NCBI GenBank assembly: GCA_022605955.1
Contig: JAKCOZ010000644.1
Coordinates: 39,325 to 103,324 of the forward strand
Origin: Rallus limicola
Taxonomy: Eukaryota; Chordata; Aves; Gruiformes; Rallidae
Reading direction: 5' to 3'
DNA length: 64,000 bases
Part shown: piece after piece, positions 1 through 9,637 of the stretch
Numbering within the stretch: the stretch's first letter is position 1
Layout of the letters: each line of letters opens with the position of its first letter
Made by a program: the position numbers and the translations under genes
The notes under the pieces: model-generated
Told to the model about the DNA's origin: nothing
Seen by the model: only the letters and a program-made list of their open reading frames with translations
Database searches by the model: none

Positions 1-345
1 GCATGTTTTGAACTGCAGTCTGCTAGGGCCGAGAAAAGCACCGTAGGAGGTTCCAGGCATGTTCCCTCTTTCCAGGCAAAGGAAAAGGCTGAGAGCCAAA
101 GTGACAGGGTCTGCTCGTGTGTCCTGTTAGGAGGTTTCAGACAAGCTATGCCTTTCAGGCCTAGCTTCTTTACTTTGGGAGTTATTGCTGGACGTTTAGC
201 ATGTTTTGAACTGCAGTCTGCTAGGGCCGAGAAAAGCACCGTAGGAGATTCCAGGCATGTTCCCTCTTTCCAGGCAAAGGAAAAGGCTGAGAGCCAAAGT
301 GACAGAGTCTGCTCGTGTGTCCTGTTAGGAGGTTTCAGACAAGCT

Positions 346-543
346 ATGCCTTTCAGGCCTAGCTTCTTTACTTTGGGAGTTATTGCTGGACGTTTAGCAT
401 GTTTTGAACTGCAGTCTGCTAGGGCCGAGAAAAGCACCGTAGGAGGTTCCAGGCATGTTCCCTCTTTCCAGGCAAAGGAAAAGGCTGAGAGCCAAAGTGA
501 CAGGGGCTGCTCGTGTGTCCTGTTAGGAGGTTTCAGACAAGCT
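346..543 (+). repeat. Exemplar monomer (G form)
   Basis: This copy is identical in layout to the T form but carries G at monomer position 161 (ggggctgct). By eye this alternative makes up a substantial minority of copies and is interspersed with the T form along the whole array. It is the commonest single-base difference between monomers and is useful for aligning higher-order units. Confidence 0.9.
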
Positions 544-1137
544 ATGCCTTTCAGGCCTAGCTTCTTTACTTTGGGAGTTATTGCTGGACGTTTAGCATGT
601 TTTGAACTGCAGTCTGCTAGGGCCGAGAAAAGCACCGTAGGAGGTTCCAGGCATGTTCCCTCTTTCCAGGCAAAGGAAAAGGCTGAGAGCCAAAGTGACA
701 GGGTCTGCTGGTGTGTCCTGTTAGGAGGTTTCAGACAAGCTATGCCTTTCATGCCTAGCTTCTTTACTTTGGGAGTTATTGCTGGACGTTTAGCATGTTT
801 TGAACTGCAGTCTGCTAGGGCCGAGAAAAGCACCGTAGGAGGTTCCAGGCATGTTCCCTCTTTCCAGGCAAAGGAAAAGGCTGAGAGCCAATGTGACAGG
901 GGCTGCTCGTGTGTCCTGTTAGGAGGTTTCAGACAAGCTATGCCTTTCAGGCCTAGCTTCTTTACTTTGGGAGTTATTGCTGGACGTTTAGCATGTTTTG
1001 AACTGCAGTCTGCTAGGGCCGAGAAAAGCACCGTAGGAGGTTCCAGGCATGTTCCCTCTTTCCAGGCAAAGGAAAAGGCTGAGAGCCAAAGTGACAGGGG
1101 CTGCTCGTGTGTCCTGTTAGGAGGTTTCAGACAAGCT

Positions 1138-1335
1138 ATGCCTTTCAGGCCTAGCTTCTTTACTTTGGGAGTTATTGCTGGACGTTTAGCATGTTTTGAA
1201 CTGCAGTCTGCTAGGGCCGAGAAAAGCACCGTAGGAGGTTCCAGGCATGTTCCCTCTTTCCAGGCAAAGGAAAAGGCTGAGAGCCAAAGTGACAGGGTCT
1301 GCTCGTGTGTCCTGTTAGGAGGTTTCAGACAAGCT
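1138..1335 (+). repeat. Exemplar consensus monomer (T form)
   Basis: This copy matches the consensus as far as I can tell and sets the numbering used here, with ATG as 1-3. Landmarks are the StuI site at 10-15, CpGs at 46-47, 81-82, 93-94 and 167-168, PstI at 64-69, and a pyrimidine-rich run ending ccag at 111-126. The dyad arms are aagcta (last five bases of one copy plus the first base of the next) and tagctt at 15-20, separated by 13 bp. There is no stop in the ATG frame or in one reverse frame, which explains the long incidental open frames. Confidence 0.95.
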
Positions 1336-3287
1336 ATGCCTTTCAGGCCTAGCTTCTTTACTTTGGGAGTTATTGCTGGACGTTTAGCATGTTTTGAACT
1401 GCAGTCTGCTAGGGCCGAGAAAAGCACCGTAGGAGGTTCCAGGCATGTTCCCTCTTTCCAGGCAAAGGAAAAGGCTGAGAGCCAAAGTGACAGGGTCTGC
1501 TCGTGTGTCCTGTTAGGAGGTTTCAGACAAGCTATGCCTTTCAGGCCTAGCTTCTTTACTTTGGGAGTTATTGCTGGACATTTAGCATGTTTTGAACTGC
1601 AGTCTGCTAGGGCCGAGAAAAGCACCGTAGGAGGTTCCAGGCATGTTCCCTCTTTCCAGGCAAAGGAAAAGGCTGAGAGCCAAAGTGACAGGGGCTGCTC
1701 GTGTGTCCTGTTAGGAGGTTTCAGACAAGCTATGCCTTTCAGGCCTAGCTTCTTTACTTTGGGAGTTATTGCTGGACGTTTAGCATGTTTTGAACTGCAG
1801 TCTGCTAGGGCTGAGAAAAGCACCGTAGGAGGTTCCAGGCATGTTCCCTCTTTCCAGGCAAAGGAAAAGGCTGAGAGCCAAATTGACAGGGTCTGCTCGT
1901 GTGTCCTGTTAGGAGGTTTCAGACAAGCTATGCCTTTCAGGCCTAGCTTCTTTACTTTGGGAGTTATTGCTGGACGTTTAGCATGTTTTGAACTGCAGTC
2001 TGCTAGGGCCGAGAAAAGCACCGTAGGAGGTTCCAGGCATGTTCCCTCTTTGCAGGCAAAGGAAAAGGCTGAGAGCCAAAGTGACAGGGTCTGCTCGTGT
2101 GTCCTGTTAGGAGGTTTCAGACAAGCTATGCCTTTCAGGCCTAGCTTCTTTACTTTGGGAGTTATTGCTGGACGTTTAGCATGTTTTGAACTGCAGTCTG
2201 CTAGGGCCGAGAAAAGCACCGTAGGAGGTTCCAGGCATGTTCCCTCTTTCCAGGCAAAGGAAAAGGCTGAGAGCCAAAGTGACAGGGTCTGCTCGTGTGT
2301 CCTGTTAGGAGGTTTCAGACAAGCTATGCCTTTCAGGCCTAGCTTCTTTACTTTGGGAGTTATTGCTGGACGTTTAGCATGTTTTGAACTGCAGTCTGCT
2401 AGGGCCGAGAAAAGCACCGTAGGAGGTTCCAGGCATGTTCCCTCTTTCCAGGCAAAGGAAAAGGCTGAGAGCCAAAGTGACAGGGGCTGCTCGTGTGTCC
2501 TGTTAGGAGATTTCAGACAAGCTATGCCTTTCAGGCCTAGCTTCTTTACTTTGGGAGTTATTGCTGGACGTTTAGCATGTTTTGAACTGCAGTCTGCTAG
2601 GGCCGAGAAAAGCACCGTAGGAGGTTCCAGGCATGTTCCCTCTTTCCAGGCAAAGGAAAAGGCTGAGAGCCAAAGTGACAGCGTCTGCTCGTGTGTCCTG
2701 TTAGGAGGTTTCAGACAAGCTATGCCTTTCAGGCCTAGCTTCTTTACTTTGGGAGTTATTGCTGGACGTTTAGCATGTTTTGAACTGCAGTCTGCTAGGG
2801 CCGAGAAAAGCACCGTAGGAGGTTCCAGGCATGTTCCCTCTTTCCAGGCAAAGGAAAAGGCTGAGAGCCAAAGTGACAGGGGCTGCTCGTGTGTCCTGTT
2901 AGGAGGTTTCAGACAAGCTATGCCTTTCAGGCCTAGCTTCTTTACTTTGGGAGTTATTGCTGGACGTTTAGCATGTTTTGAACTGCAGTCTGCTAGGGCC
3001 GAGAAAAGCACCTTAGGAGGTTCCAGGCATGTTCCCTCTTTCAAGGCAAAGGAAAAGGCTGAGAGCCAAAGTGACAGGGTCTGCTCGTGTGTCCTGTTAG
3101 GAGGTTTCAGACAAGCTATGCCTTTCAGGCCTAGCTTCTTTACTTTGGGAGTTATTGCTGGACGTTTAGCATGTTTTGAACTGCAGTCTGCTAGGGCCGA
3201 GAAAAGCACCGTAGGAGGTTCCAGGCATGTTCCCTCTTTCCAGGCAAAGGAAAAGGCTGAGAGCCAAAGTGACAGGGTCTGCTCGTG

Positions 3288-3358
3288 TGTCCTGTTAGGA
3301 GGTTTCAGACAAGCTATGCCTTTCAGGCCTAGCTTGTCTGAAACCTCCTAAAAGGACA
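3288..3358. repeat. Palindromic junction 1 (class A, direct spacer)
   Basis: A 29-bp arm running from tgtcctgtt to caagcta, a 13-bp spacer tgcctttcaggcc, and an inverted arm. One mismatch lies in the right arm (cctaaaagg instead of cctaacagg). The following monomer begins with caggcc. Confidence 0.92.
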
Positions 3359-3362
3359 AGCT

Positions 3363-5191
3363 ATGCCTTTCAGGCCTAGCTTCTTTACTTTGGGAGTTAT
3401 TGCTGGACGTTTAGCATGTTTTGAACTGCAGTCTGCTAGGGCCGAGAAAAGCACCGTAGGAGGTTCCAGGCATGTTCCCTCTTTCCAGGCAAAGGAAAAG
3501 GCTGAGAGCCAAAGTGACAGGGGCTGCTCGTGTGTCCTGTTAGGAGGTTTCAGACAAGCTATGCCTTTCAGGCCTAGCTTCTTTACTTTGGGAGTTATTG
3601 CTGGACGTTTAGCATGTTTTGAACTGCAGTCTGCTAGGGCCAAGAAAAGCACCGTAGGAGGTTCCAGGCATGTTCCCTCTTTCCAGGCAAAGGAAAAGGC
3701 TGAGAGCCAAATTGACAGGGTCTGCTCGTGTGTCCTGTTAGGAGGTTTCAGACAAGCTATGCCTTTCAGGCCTAGCTTCTTTACTTTGGGAGTTATTGCT
3801 GGACGTTTAGCATGTTTTGAACTGCAGTCTGCTAGGGCCGAGAAAAGCACCGTAGGAGGTTCCAGGCATGTTCCCTCTTTGCAGGCAAAGGAAAAGGCTG
3901 AGAGCCAAAGTGACAGGGTCTGCTCGTGTGTCCTGTTAGGAGGTTTCAGACAAGCTATGCCTTTCAGGCCTAGCTTCTTTACTTTGGGAGTTATTGCTGG
4001 ACGTTTAGCATGTTTTGAACTGCAGTCTGCTAGGGCCGAGAAAAGCACCGTAGGAGGTTCCAGGCATGTTCCCTCTTTCCAGGCAAAGGAAAAGGCTGAG
4101 AGCCAAAGTGACAGGGTCTGCTCGTGTGTCCTGTTAGGAGGTTTCAGACAAGCTATGCCTTTCAGGCCTAGCTTCTTTACTTTGGGAGTTATTGCTGGAC
4201 GTTTAGCATGTTTTGAACTGCAGTCTGCTAGGGCCGAGAAAAGCACCGTAGGAGGTTCCAGGCATGTTCCCTCTTTCCAGGCAAAGGAAAAGGCTGAGAG
4301 CCAAAGTGACAGGGGCTGCTCGTGTGTCCTGTTAGGAGATTTCAGACAAGCTATGCCTTTCAGGCCTAGCTTCTTTACTTTGGGAGTTATTGCTGGACGT
4401 TTAGCATGTTTTGAACTGCAGTCTGCTAGGGCCGAGAAAAGCACCGTAGGAGGTTCCAGGCATGTTCCCTCTTTCCAGGCAAAGGAAAAGGCTGAGAGCC
4501 AAAGTGACAGGGTCTGCTCGTGTGTCCTGTTAGGAGGTTTCAGACAAGCTATGCCTTTCAGGCCTAGCTTCTTTACTTTGGGAGTTATTGCTGGACGTTT
4601 AGCATGTTTTGAACTGCAGTCTGCTAGGGCCGAGAAAAGCACCGTAGGAGGTTCCAGGCATGTTCCCTCTTTCCAGGCAAAGGAAAAGGCTGAGAGCCAA
4701 AGTGACAGGGTCTGCTCGTGTGTCCTGTTAGGAGGTTTCAGACAAGCTATGCCTTTCAGGCCTAGCTTCTTTACTTTGGGAGTTATTGCTGGACGTTTAG
4801 CATGTTTTGAACTGCAGTCTGCTAGGGCCGAGAAAAGCACCTTAGGAGGTTCCAGGCATGTTCCCTCTTTCAAGGCAAAGGAAAAGGCTGAGAGCCAAAG
4901 TGACAGGGTCTGCTCGTGTGTCCTGTTAGGAGGTTTCAGACAAGCTATGCCTTTCAGGCCTAGCTTCTTTACTTTGGGAGTTATTGCTGGACGTTTAGCA
5001 TGTTTTGAACTGCAGTCTGCTAGGGCCGAGAAAAGCACCGTAGGAGGTTCCAGGCATGTTCCCTCTTTCCAGGCAAAGGAAAAGGCTGAGAGCCAAAGTG
5101 ACAGGGTCTGCTCGTGTGTCCTGTTAGGAGGTTTCAGACAAGCTATGCCTTTCAGGCCTAGCTTGTCTGAAACCTCCTAACAGGACAAGCT
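3363..5191 (+). repeat. 9-monomer block (1,829 bp), duplicate of the preceding nine monomers
   Basis: Nine monomers plus one 47-bp insert. Rare markers repeat at exactly 1,829 bp: the A in taggagatttc at 2510 and 4339, and the T in ccttagg at 3013 and 4842. The caaattgac, tttgcagg and tttcaagg variants fall in the same order in both copies. A cousin block with the same sequence of markers lies just before the junction at 49825-49895. The unit therefore includes its junction and was duplicated by unequal exchange or replication slippage of a multi-kilobase segment. Confidence 0.9.
5117..5187. repeat. Palindromic junction 2 (class A, direct spacer)
   Basis: Perfect 29-bp inverted arms around the direct 13-bp spacer. 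It lies 1,829 bp (9 monomers + 47) after junction 1 and immediately before the gaaagggct segment. Confidence 0.95.
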
Positions 5192-6747
5192 ATGCCTTTC
5201 AGGCCTAGCTTCTTTACTTTGGGAGTTATTGCTGGACGTTTAGCATGTTTTGAACTGCAGTCTGCTAGGGCCGAGAAAAGCACCGTAGGAGGTTCCAGGC
5301 ATGTTCCCTCTTTCCAGGCAAAGGAAAAGGCTGAGAGCCAAAGTGACAGGGTCTGCTCGTGTGTCCTGTTAGGAGGTTTCAGACAAGCTATGCCTTTCAG
5401 GCCTAGCTTCTTTACTTTGGGAGTTATTGCTGGACGTTTAGCATGTTTTGAACTGCAGTCTGCTAGGGCCGAGAAAAGCACCGTAGGAGGTTCCAGGCAT
5501 GTTCCCTCTTTCCAGGCAAAGGAAAGGGCTGAGAGCCAAAGTGACAGGGGCTGCTCGTGTGTCCTGTTAGGAGGTTTCAGACAAGCTATGCCTTTCAGGC
5601 CTAGCTTCTTTACTTTGGGAGTTATTGCTGGACGTTTAGCATGTTTTGAACTGCAGTCTGCTAGGGCCGAGAAAAGCACCGTAGGAGGTTCCAGGCGTGT
5701 TCCCTCTTTCCAGGCAAAGGAAAAGGCTGAGAGCCAAAGTGACAGGGGCTGCTCGTGTGTCCTGTTAGGAGGTTTCAGACAAGCTATGCCTTTCAGGCCT
5801 AGCTTCTTTACTTTGGGAGTTATTGCTGGACGTTTAGCATGTTTTGAACTGCAGTCTGCTAGGGCCGAGAAAAGCACCGTAGGAGGTTCCAGGCATGTTC
5901 CCTCTTTCCAGGCAAAGGAAAAGGCTGAGAGCCAAAGTGACAGGGTCTGCTCGTGTGTCCTGTTAGGAGGTTTCAGACAAGCTATGCCTTTCAGGCCTAG
6001 CTTCTTTACTTTGGGAGTTATTGCTGGACGTTTAGCATGTTTTGAACTGCAGTCTGCTAGGGCCGAGAAAAGCACCGTAGGAGGTTCCAGGCATGTTCCC
6101 TCTTTCCAGGCAAAGGAAAAGGCTGAGAGCCAAAGTGACAGGGTCTGCTCGTGTGTCCTGTTAGGAGGTTTCAGACAAGCTATGCCTTTCAGGCCTAGCT
6201 TCTTTACTTTGGGAGTTATTGCTGGACGTTTAGCATGTTTTGAACTGCGGTCTGCTAGGGCCGAGAAAAGCACCGTAGGAGGTTCCAGGCATGTTCCCTC
6301 TTTCCAGGCAAAGGAAAAGGCTGAGAGCCAAAGTGACAGGGGCTGCTCGTGTGTCCTCTTAGGAGGTTTCAGACAAGCTATGCCTTTCAGGCCTAGCTTC
6401 TTTACTTTGGGAGTTATTGCTGGACGTTTAGCATGTTTTGAACTGCAGTCTGCTAGGGCCAAGAAAAGCACCGTAGGAGGTTCCAGGCATGTTCCCTCTT
6501 TCCAGGCAAAGGAAAAGGCTGAGAGCCAAAGTGACAGGGTCTGCTCGTGTGTCCTCTTAGGAGGTTTCAGACAAGCTATGCCTTTCAGGCCTAGCTTCTT
6601 TACTTTGGGAGTTATTGCTGGACGTTTAGCATGTTTTGAACTGCAGTCTGCTAGGGCCGAGAAAAGCACCGTAGGAGGTTCCAGGCATGTTCCCTCTTTC
6701 CAGGCAAAGGAAAAGGCTGAGAGCCAAAGTGACAGGGTCTGCTCGTG

Positions 6748-6818
6748 TGTCCTGTTAGGAGGTTTCAGACAAGCTATGCCTTTCAGGCCTAGCTTGTCTG
6801 AAACCTCCTAACAGGACA
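6748..6818. repeat. Palindromic junction 3 (class B, direct spacer)
   Basis: Perfect arms and direct spacer. The following monomer starts gccatgcc and has cagacct in place of caggcct, removing StuI. Interval from junction 2 is 1,631 bp (8 monomers + 47). Confidence 0.95.
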
Positions 6819-7388
6819 AGCCATGCCTTTCAGACCTAGCTTCTTTACTTTGGGAGTTATTGCTGGACGTTTAGCATGTTTTGAACTGCAGTCTGCTAGG
6901 GCCGAGAAAAGCACCGTAGGAGGTTCCAGGCATGTTCCCTCTTTCCAGGCAAAGGAAAAGGCTGAGAGCCAAAGTGACAGGCTCTGCTGGTGTGTCCTGT
7001 TAGGAGGTTTCAGACAAGCTATGCCTTTCAGGCCTAGCTTCTTTACTTTGGGAGTTATTGCTGGACGTTTAGCATGTTTTGAACTGCAGTCTGCTAGGGC
7101 CAAGAAAAGCACCGTAGGAGGTTCCAGGCATGTTCCCTCTTTCCAGGCAAAGGAAAAGGCTGAGAGCCAAAGTGACAGGGTCTGCTCGTGTGTCCTGTTA
7201 GGAGGTTTCAGACAAGCTATGCCTTTCAGGCCTAGCTTCTTTACTTTGGGAGTTATTGCTGGACGTTTAGCATGTTTTGAACTGCAGTCTGCTAGGGCCG
7301 AGAAAAGCACCGTAGGAGGTTCCAGGCATGTTCCCTCTTTCCAGGCAAAGGAAAAGGCTGAGAGCCAAAGTGACAGGGTCTGCTCGTG

Positions 7389-7459
7389 TGTCCTGTTAGG
7401 AGGTTTCAGACAAGCTATGCCTTTCAGGCCTAGCTTGTCTGAAACCTCCTAACAGGACA
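7389..7459. repeat. Palindromic junction 4 (class B, direct spacer)
   Basis: Same form as junction 3, with gccatgcc and cagacct following. Interval is 641 bp (3 monomers + 47). Confidence 0.95.
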
Positions 7460-8029
7460 AGCCATGCCTTTCAGACCTAGCTTCTTTACTTTGGGAGTTA
7501 TTGCTGGACGTTTAGCATGTTTTGAACTGTAGTCTGCTAGGGCCGAGAAAAGCACCGTAGGAGGTTCCAGGCATGTTCCCTCTTTCCAGGCAAAGGAAAA
7601 GGCTGAGAGTCAAAGTGACAGGGTCTGCTCGTGTGTCCTGTTAGGAGGTTTCAGACAAGCTATGCCTTTCAGTCCTAGCTTCTTTACTTTGGGAGTTATT
7701 GCTGGACGTTTAGCATGTTTTGAACTGCAGTCTGCTAGGGCTGAGAAAAGCACCGTAGGAGGTTCCAGGCATGTTCCCTCTTTCCAGGCAAAGGAAAAGG
7801 CTGAGAGCCAAAGTGACAGGGTGTGCTCGTGTGTCCTGTTAGGAGGTTTCAGACAAGCTATGCCTTTCAGGCCTAGCTTCTTTACTTTGGGAGTTATTGC
7901 TGGACGTTTAGCATGTTTTGAACTGCAGTCTGCTAGGGCCGAGAAAAGCACCGTAGGAGGTTCCAGGCATGTTCCCTCTTTCCAGGCAAAGGAAAAGGCT
8001 GAGAGCCAAAGTGACAGGGGCTGCTCGTG

Positions 8030-8100
8030 TGTCCTGTTAGGAGGTTTCAGACAAGCTAGGCCTGAAAGGCATAGCTTGTCTGAAACCTCCTAACAGGACA
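8030..8100. repeat. Palindromic junction 5 (class C, inverted spacer)
   Basis: Perfect 29-bp arms, but the spacer reads ggcctgaaaggca, the reverse complement of the direct form. It is followed by gctatgcc, cagacct and taggttc. Confidence 0.95.
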
Positions 8101-8670
8101 AGCTATGCCTTTCAGACCTAGGTTCTTTACTTTGGGAGTTATTGCTGGACGTTTAGCATGTTTTGAACTGCAGTCTGCTAGGGCCGAGAAAAGCACCGTA
8201 GGAGGTTCCAGGCATGTTCCCTCTTTCCAGGCAAAGGAAAAGGCTGAGAGCCAAAGTGACAGGGTCTGCTCGTGTGTCCTGTTAGGAGGTTTCAGACAAG
8301 CTATGCCTTTCAGGCCTAGCTTCTTTACTTTGGGAGTTATTGCTGGACGTTTAGCATGTTTTGAACTGCAGTCTGCTAGGGCCGAGAAAAGCACCGTAGG
8401 AGGTTCCAGGCATGTTCCCTCTTTCCAGGCAAAGGAAAAGGCTGAGAGCCAAAGTGACAGGGGCTGCTCGTGTGTCCTGTTAGGAGGTTTCAGACAAGCT
8501 ATGCCTTTCAGGCCTAGCTTCTTTACTTTGGGAGTTATTGCTGGACGTTTAGCATGTTTTGAACTGCAGTCTGCTAGGGCCGAGAAAAGCACCGTAGGAG
8601 GTTCCAGGCATGTTCCCTCTTTCCAGGCAAAGGAAAAGGCTGAGAGCCAAAGTGACAGGGTCTGCTCGTG

Positions 8671-8741
8671 TGTCCTGTTAGGAGGTTTCAGACAAGCTAA
8701 GCCTTTCAGGCCTAGCTTGTCTGAAACCTCCTAACAGGACA
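8671..8741. repeat. Palindromic junction 6 (class B, direct spacer)
   Basis: Perfect arms. The first spacer base is changed (ctaagcc instead of ctatgcc), destroying the ATG. Followed by gccatgcc and cagacct. Confidence 0.93.
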
Positions 8742-9113
8742 AGCCATGCCTTTCAGACCTAGCTTCTTTACTTTGGGAGTTATTGCTGGACGTTTAGCAT
8801 GTTTTGAACTGCAGTCTGCTAGGGCCGAGAAAAGCACCGTAGGAGGTTCCAGGCATGTTCCCTCTTTCCAGGCAAAGGAAAAGGCTGAGAGCCAAAGTGA
8901 CAGGGTCTGTTCGTGCGTCCTGTTAGGAGGTTTCAGACAAGCTATGCCTTTCAGGCCTAGCTTCTTTACTTTGGGAGTTATTGCTGGACGTTTAGCATGT
9001 TTTGAACTGCAGTCTGCTAGGGCTGAGAAAAGCACCGTAGGAGGTTCCAGGCATGTTCCCTCTTTCCAGGCAAAGGAAAAGGCTGAGAGCCAAAGTGACA
9101 GGGTCTGCTCGTG

Positions 9114-9184
9114 TGTCCTGTTAGGAGGTTTCAGAAAAGCTATGCTATTCAGGCCTAGCTTGTCTGAAACCTCCTAACAGGACA
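9114..9184. repeat. Palindromic junction 7 (class D)
   Basis: The left arm has cagaaaagct (one mismatch) and the spacer has a CT-to-TA change (tgctattcagg). It is followed by aacctatg and catgcct, and marks the start of higher-order repeat D. Confidence 0.93.
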
Positions 9185-9610
9185 ACCTATGCCTTTCATG
9201 CCTAGCTTCTTTACTTTGGGAGTTATTGCTGGACATTTAGCATGTTTTGAACTGCAGTCTGCTAGGGCCGAGAAAAGCACCGTAGTAGGTTCCAGGCATG
9301 TTCCCTCTTTCCAGGCAAAGGAAAAGGCTGAGAGCCAAAGTGACAGGGGCTGCTCGTGTGTCCTGTTAGGAGGTTTCAGACAAGCTATGCCTTTCAGGCC
9401 TAGCTTCTTTACTTTGGGAGTTATTGCTGGACGTTTAGCATGTTTTGAACTGCAGTCTGCTAGGGCCGAGAAAAGCACCGTAGGAGGTTCCAGGCATGTT
9501 CCCTCTTTCCAGGCAAAGGAAAAGGCTGAGAGCCAAAGTGACAGGGTCTGCTCGTGTGTCCTGTTAGGAGGTTTCAGACAAGCTATGCCTTTCAGGCCTA
9601 GCTTCTTTAC

Positions 9611-9637
9611 TTTGGCAGTTATTGCTTGACGTTTTGC
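9611..9637 (+). repeat. Triple-variant marker in higher-order repeat D, copy 1
   Basis: Three private substitutions within 27 bp (tttggcag, gcttgacg, ttttgcatg) distinguish this monomer. The second makes an in-frame TGA ending at 9629. The set recurs as a haplotype in four other places. Confidence 0.92.

Larger units (their letters stand above)
1..3362 (+). repeat. Lead-in block, about 16.6 monomers ending in junction 1
   Basis: The window opens inside a monomer. Marker variants include ggagatt at 243-249, gctggtg near 708, catgcct near 750, gacattt near 1578, caaattgac near 1880, tttgcagg near 2049, taggagattt near 2506 and ccttagg near 3011. The last nine monomers reproduce the order of variants in the next block at an offset of 1,829 bp. 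No gene or unique sequence is present. Confidence 0.92.
5192..9188 (+). repeat. Junction-rich segment (8+3+3+3+2 monomers, five 47-bp inserts)
   Basis: Nineteen monomers are divided by junctions of class B, B, C, B and D. Diagnostic variants are gaaagggct (G at 5526), ccaggcgtg near 5695 and gccaagaaa near 6460. A monomer at 7464-7661 carries actgtag, which removes PstI and closes the incidental open frame. The same opening markers recur at 22247 and, in part, at 49900, so this is one copy of a dispersed higher-order unit. No gene is present. Confidence 0.9.

Noticed and set aside
1237..1247. RNA polymerase III B-box (ggttccaggc), suggesting a tRNA-derived SINE origin
   Set aside because: It has a mismatch at a conserved purine and no convincing A-box upstream at the right distance. 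There is no poly-A tail or T-run terminator.
148..3351. Long forward open frames starting MPFRPSFFTL, with 66-residue repeats, as protein genes
   Set aside because: They are the satellite read in its stop-free frame. An ATG recurs in every monomer, frames end only at inserts or chance stops, and there is no promoter, unique N-terminal domain or C-terminal domain.
3288..3358. Palindromic junctions as transposon terminal inverted repeats or intrinsic terminators
   Set aside because: The arms are copies of ordinary monomer sequence with only 13 bp between them, no transposase, no target-site duplication and no T-run. Foldback templating explains them.
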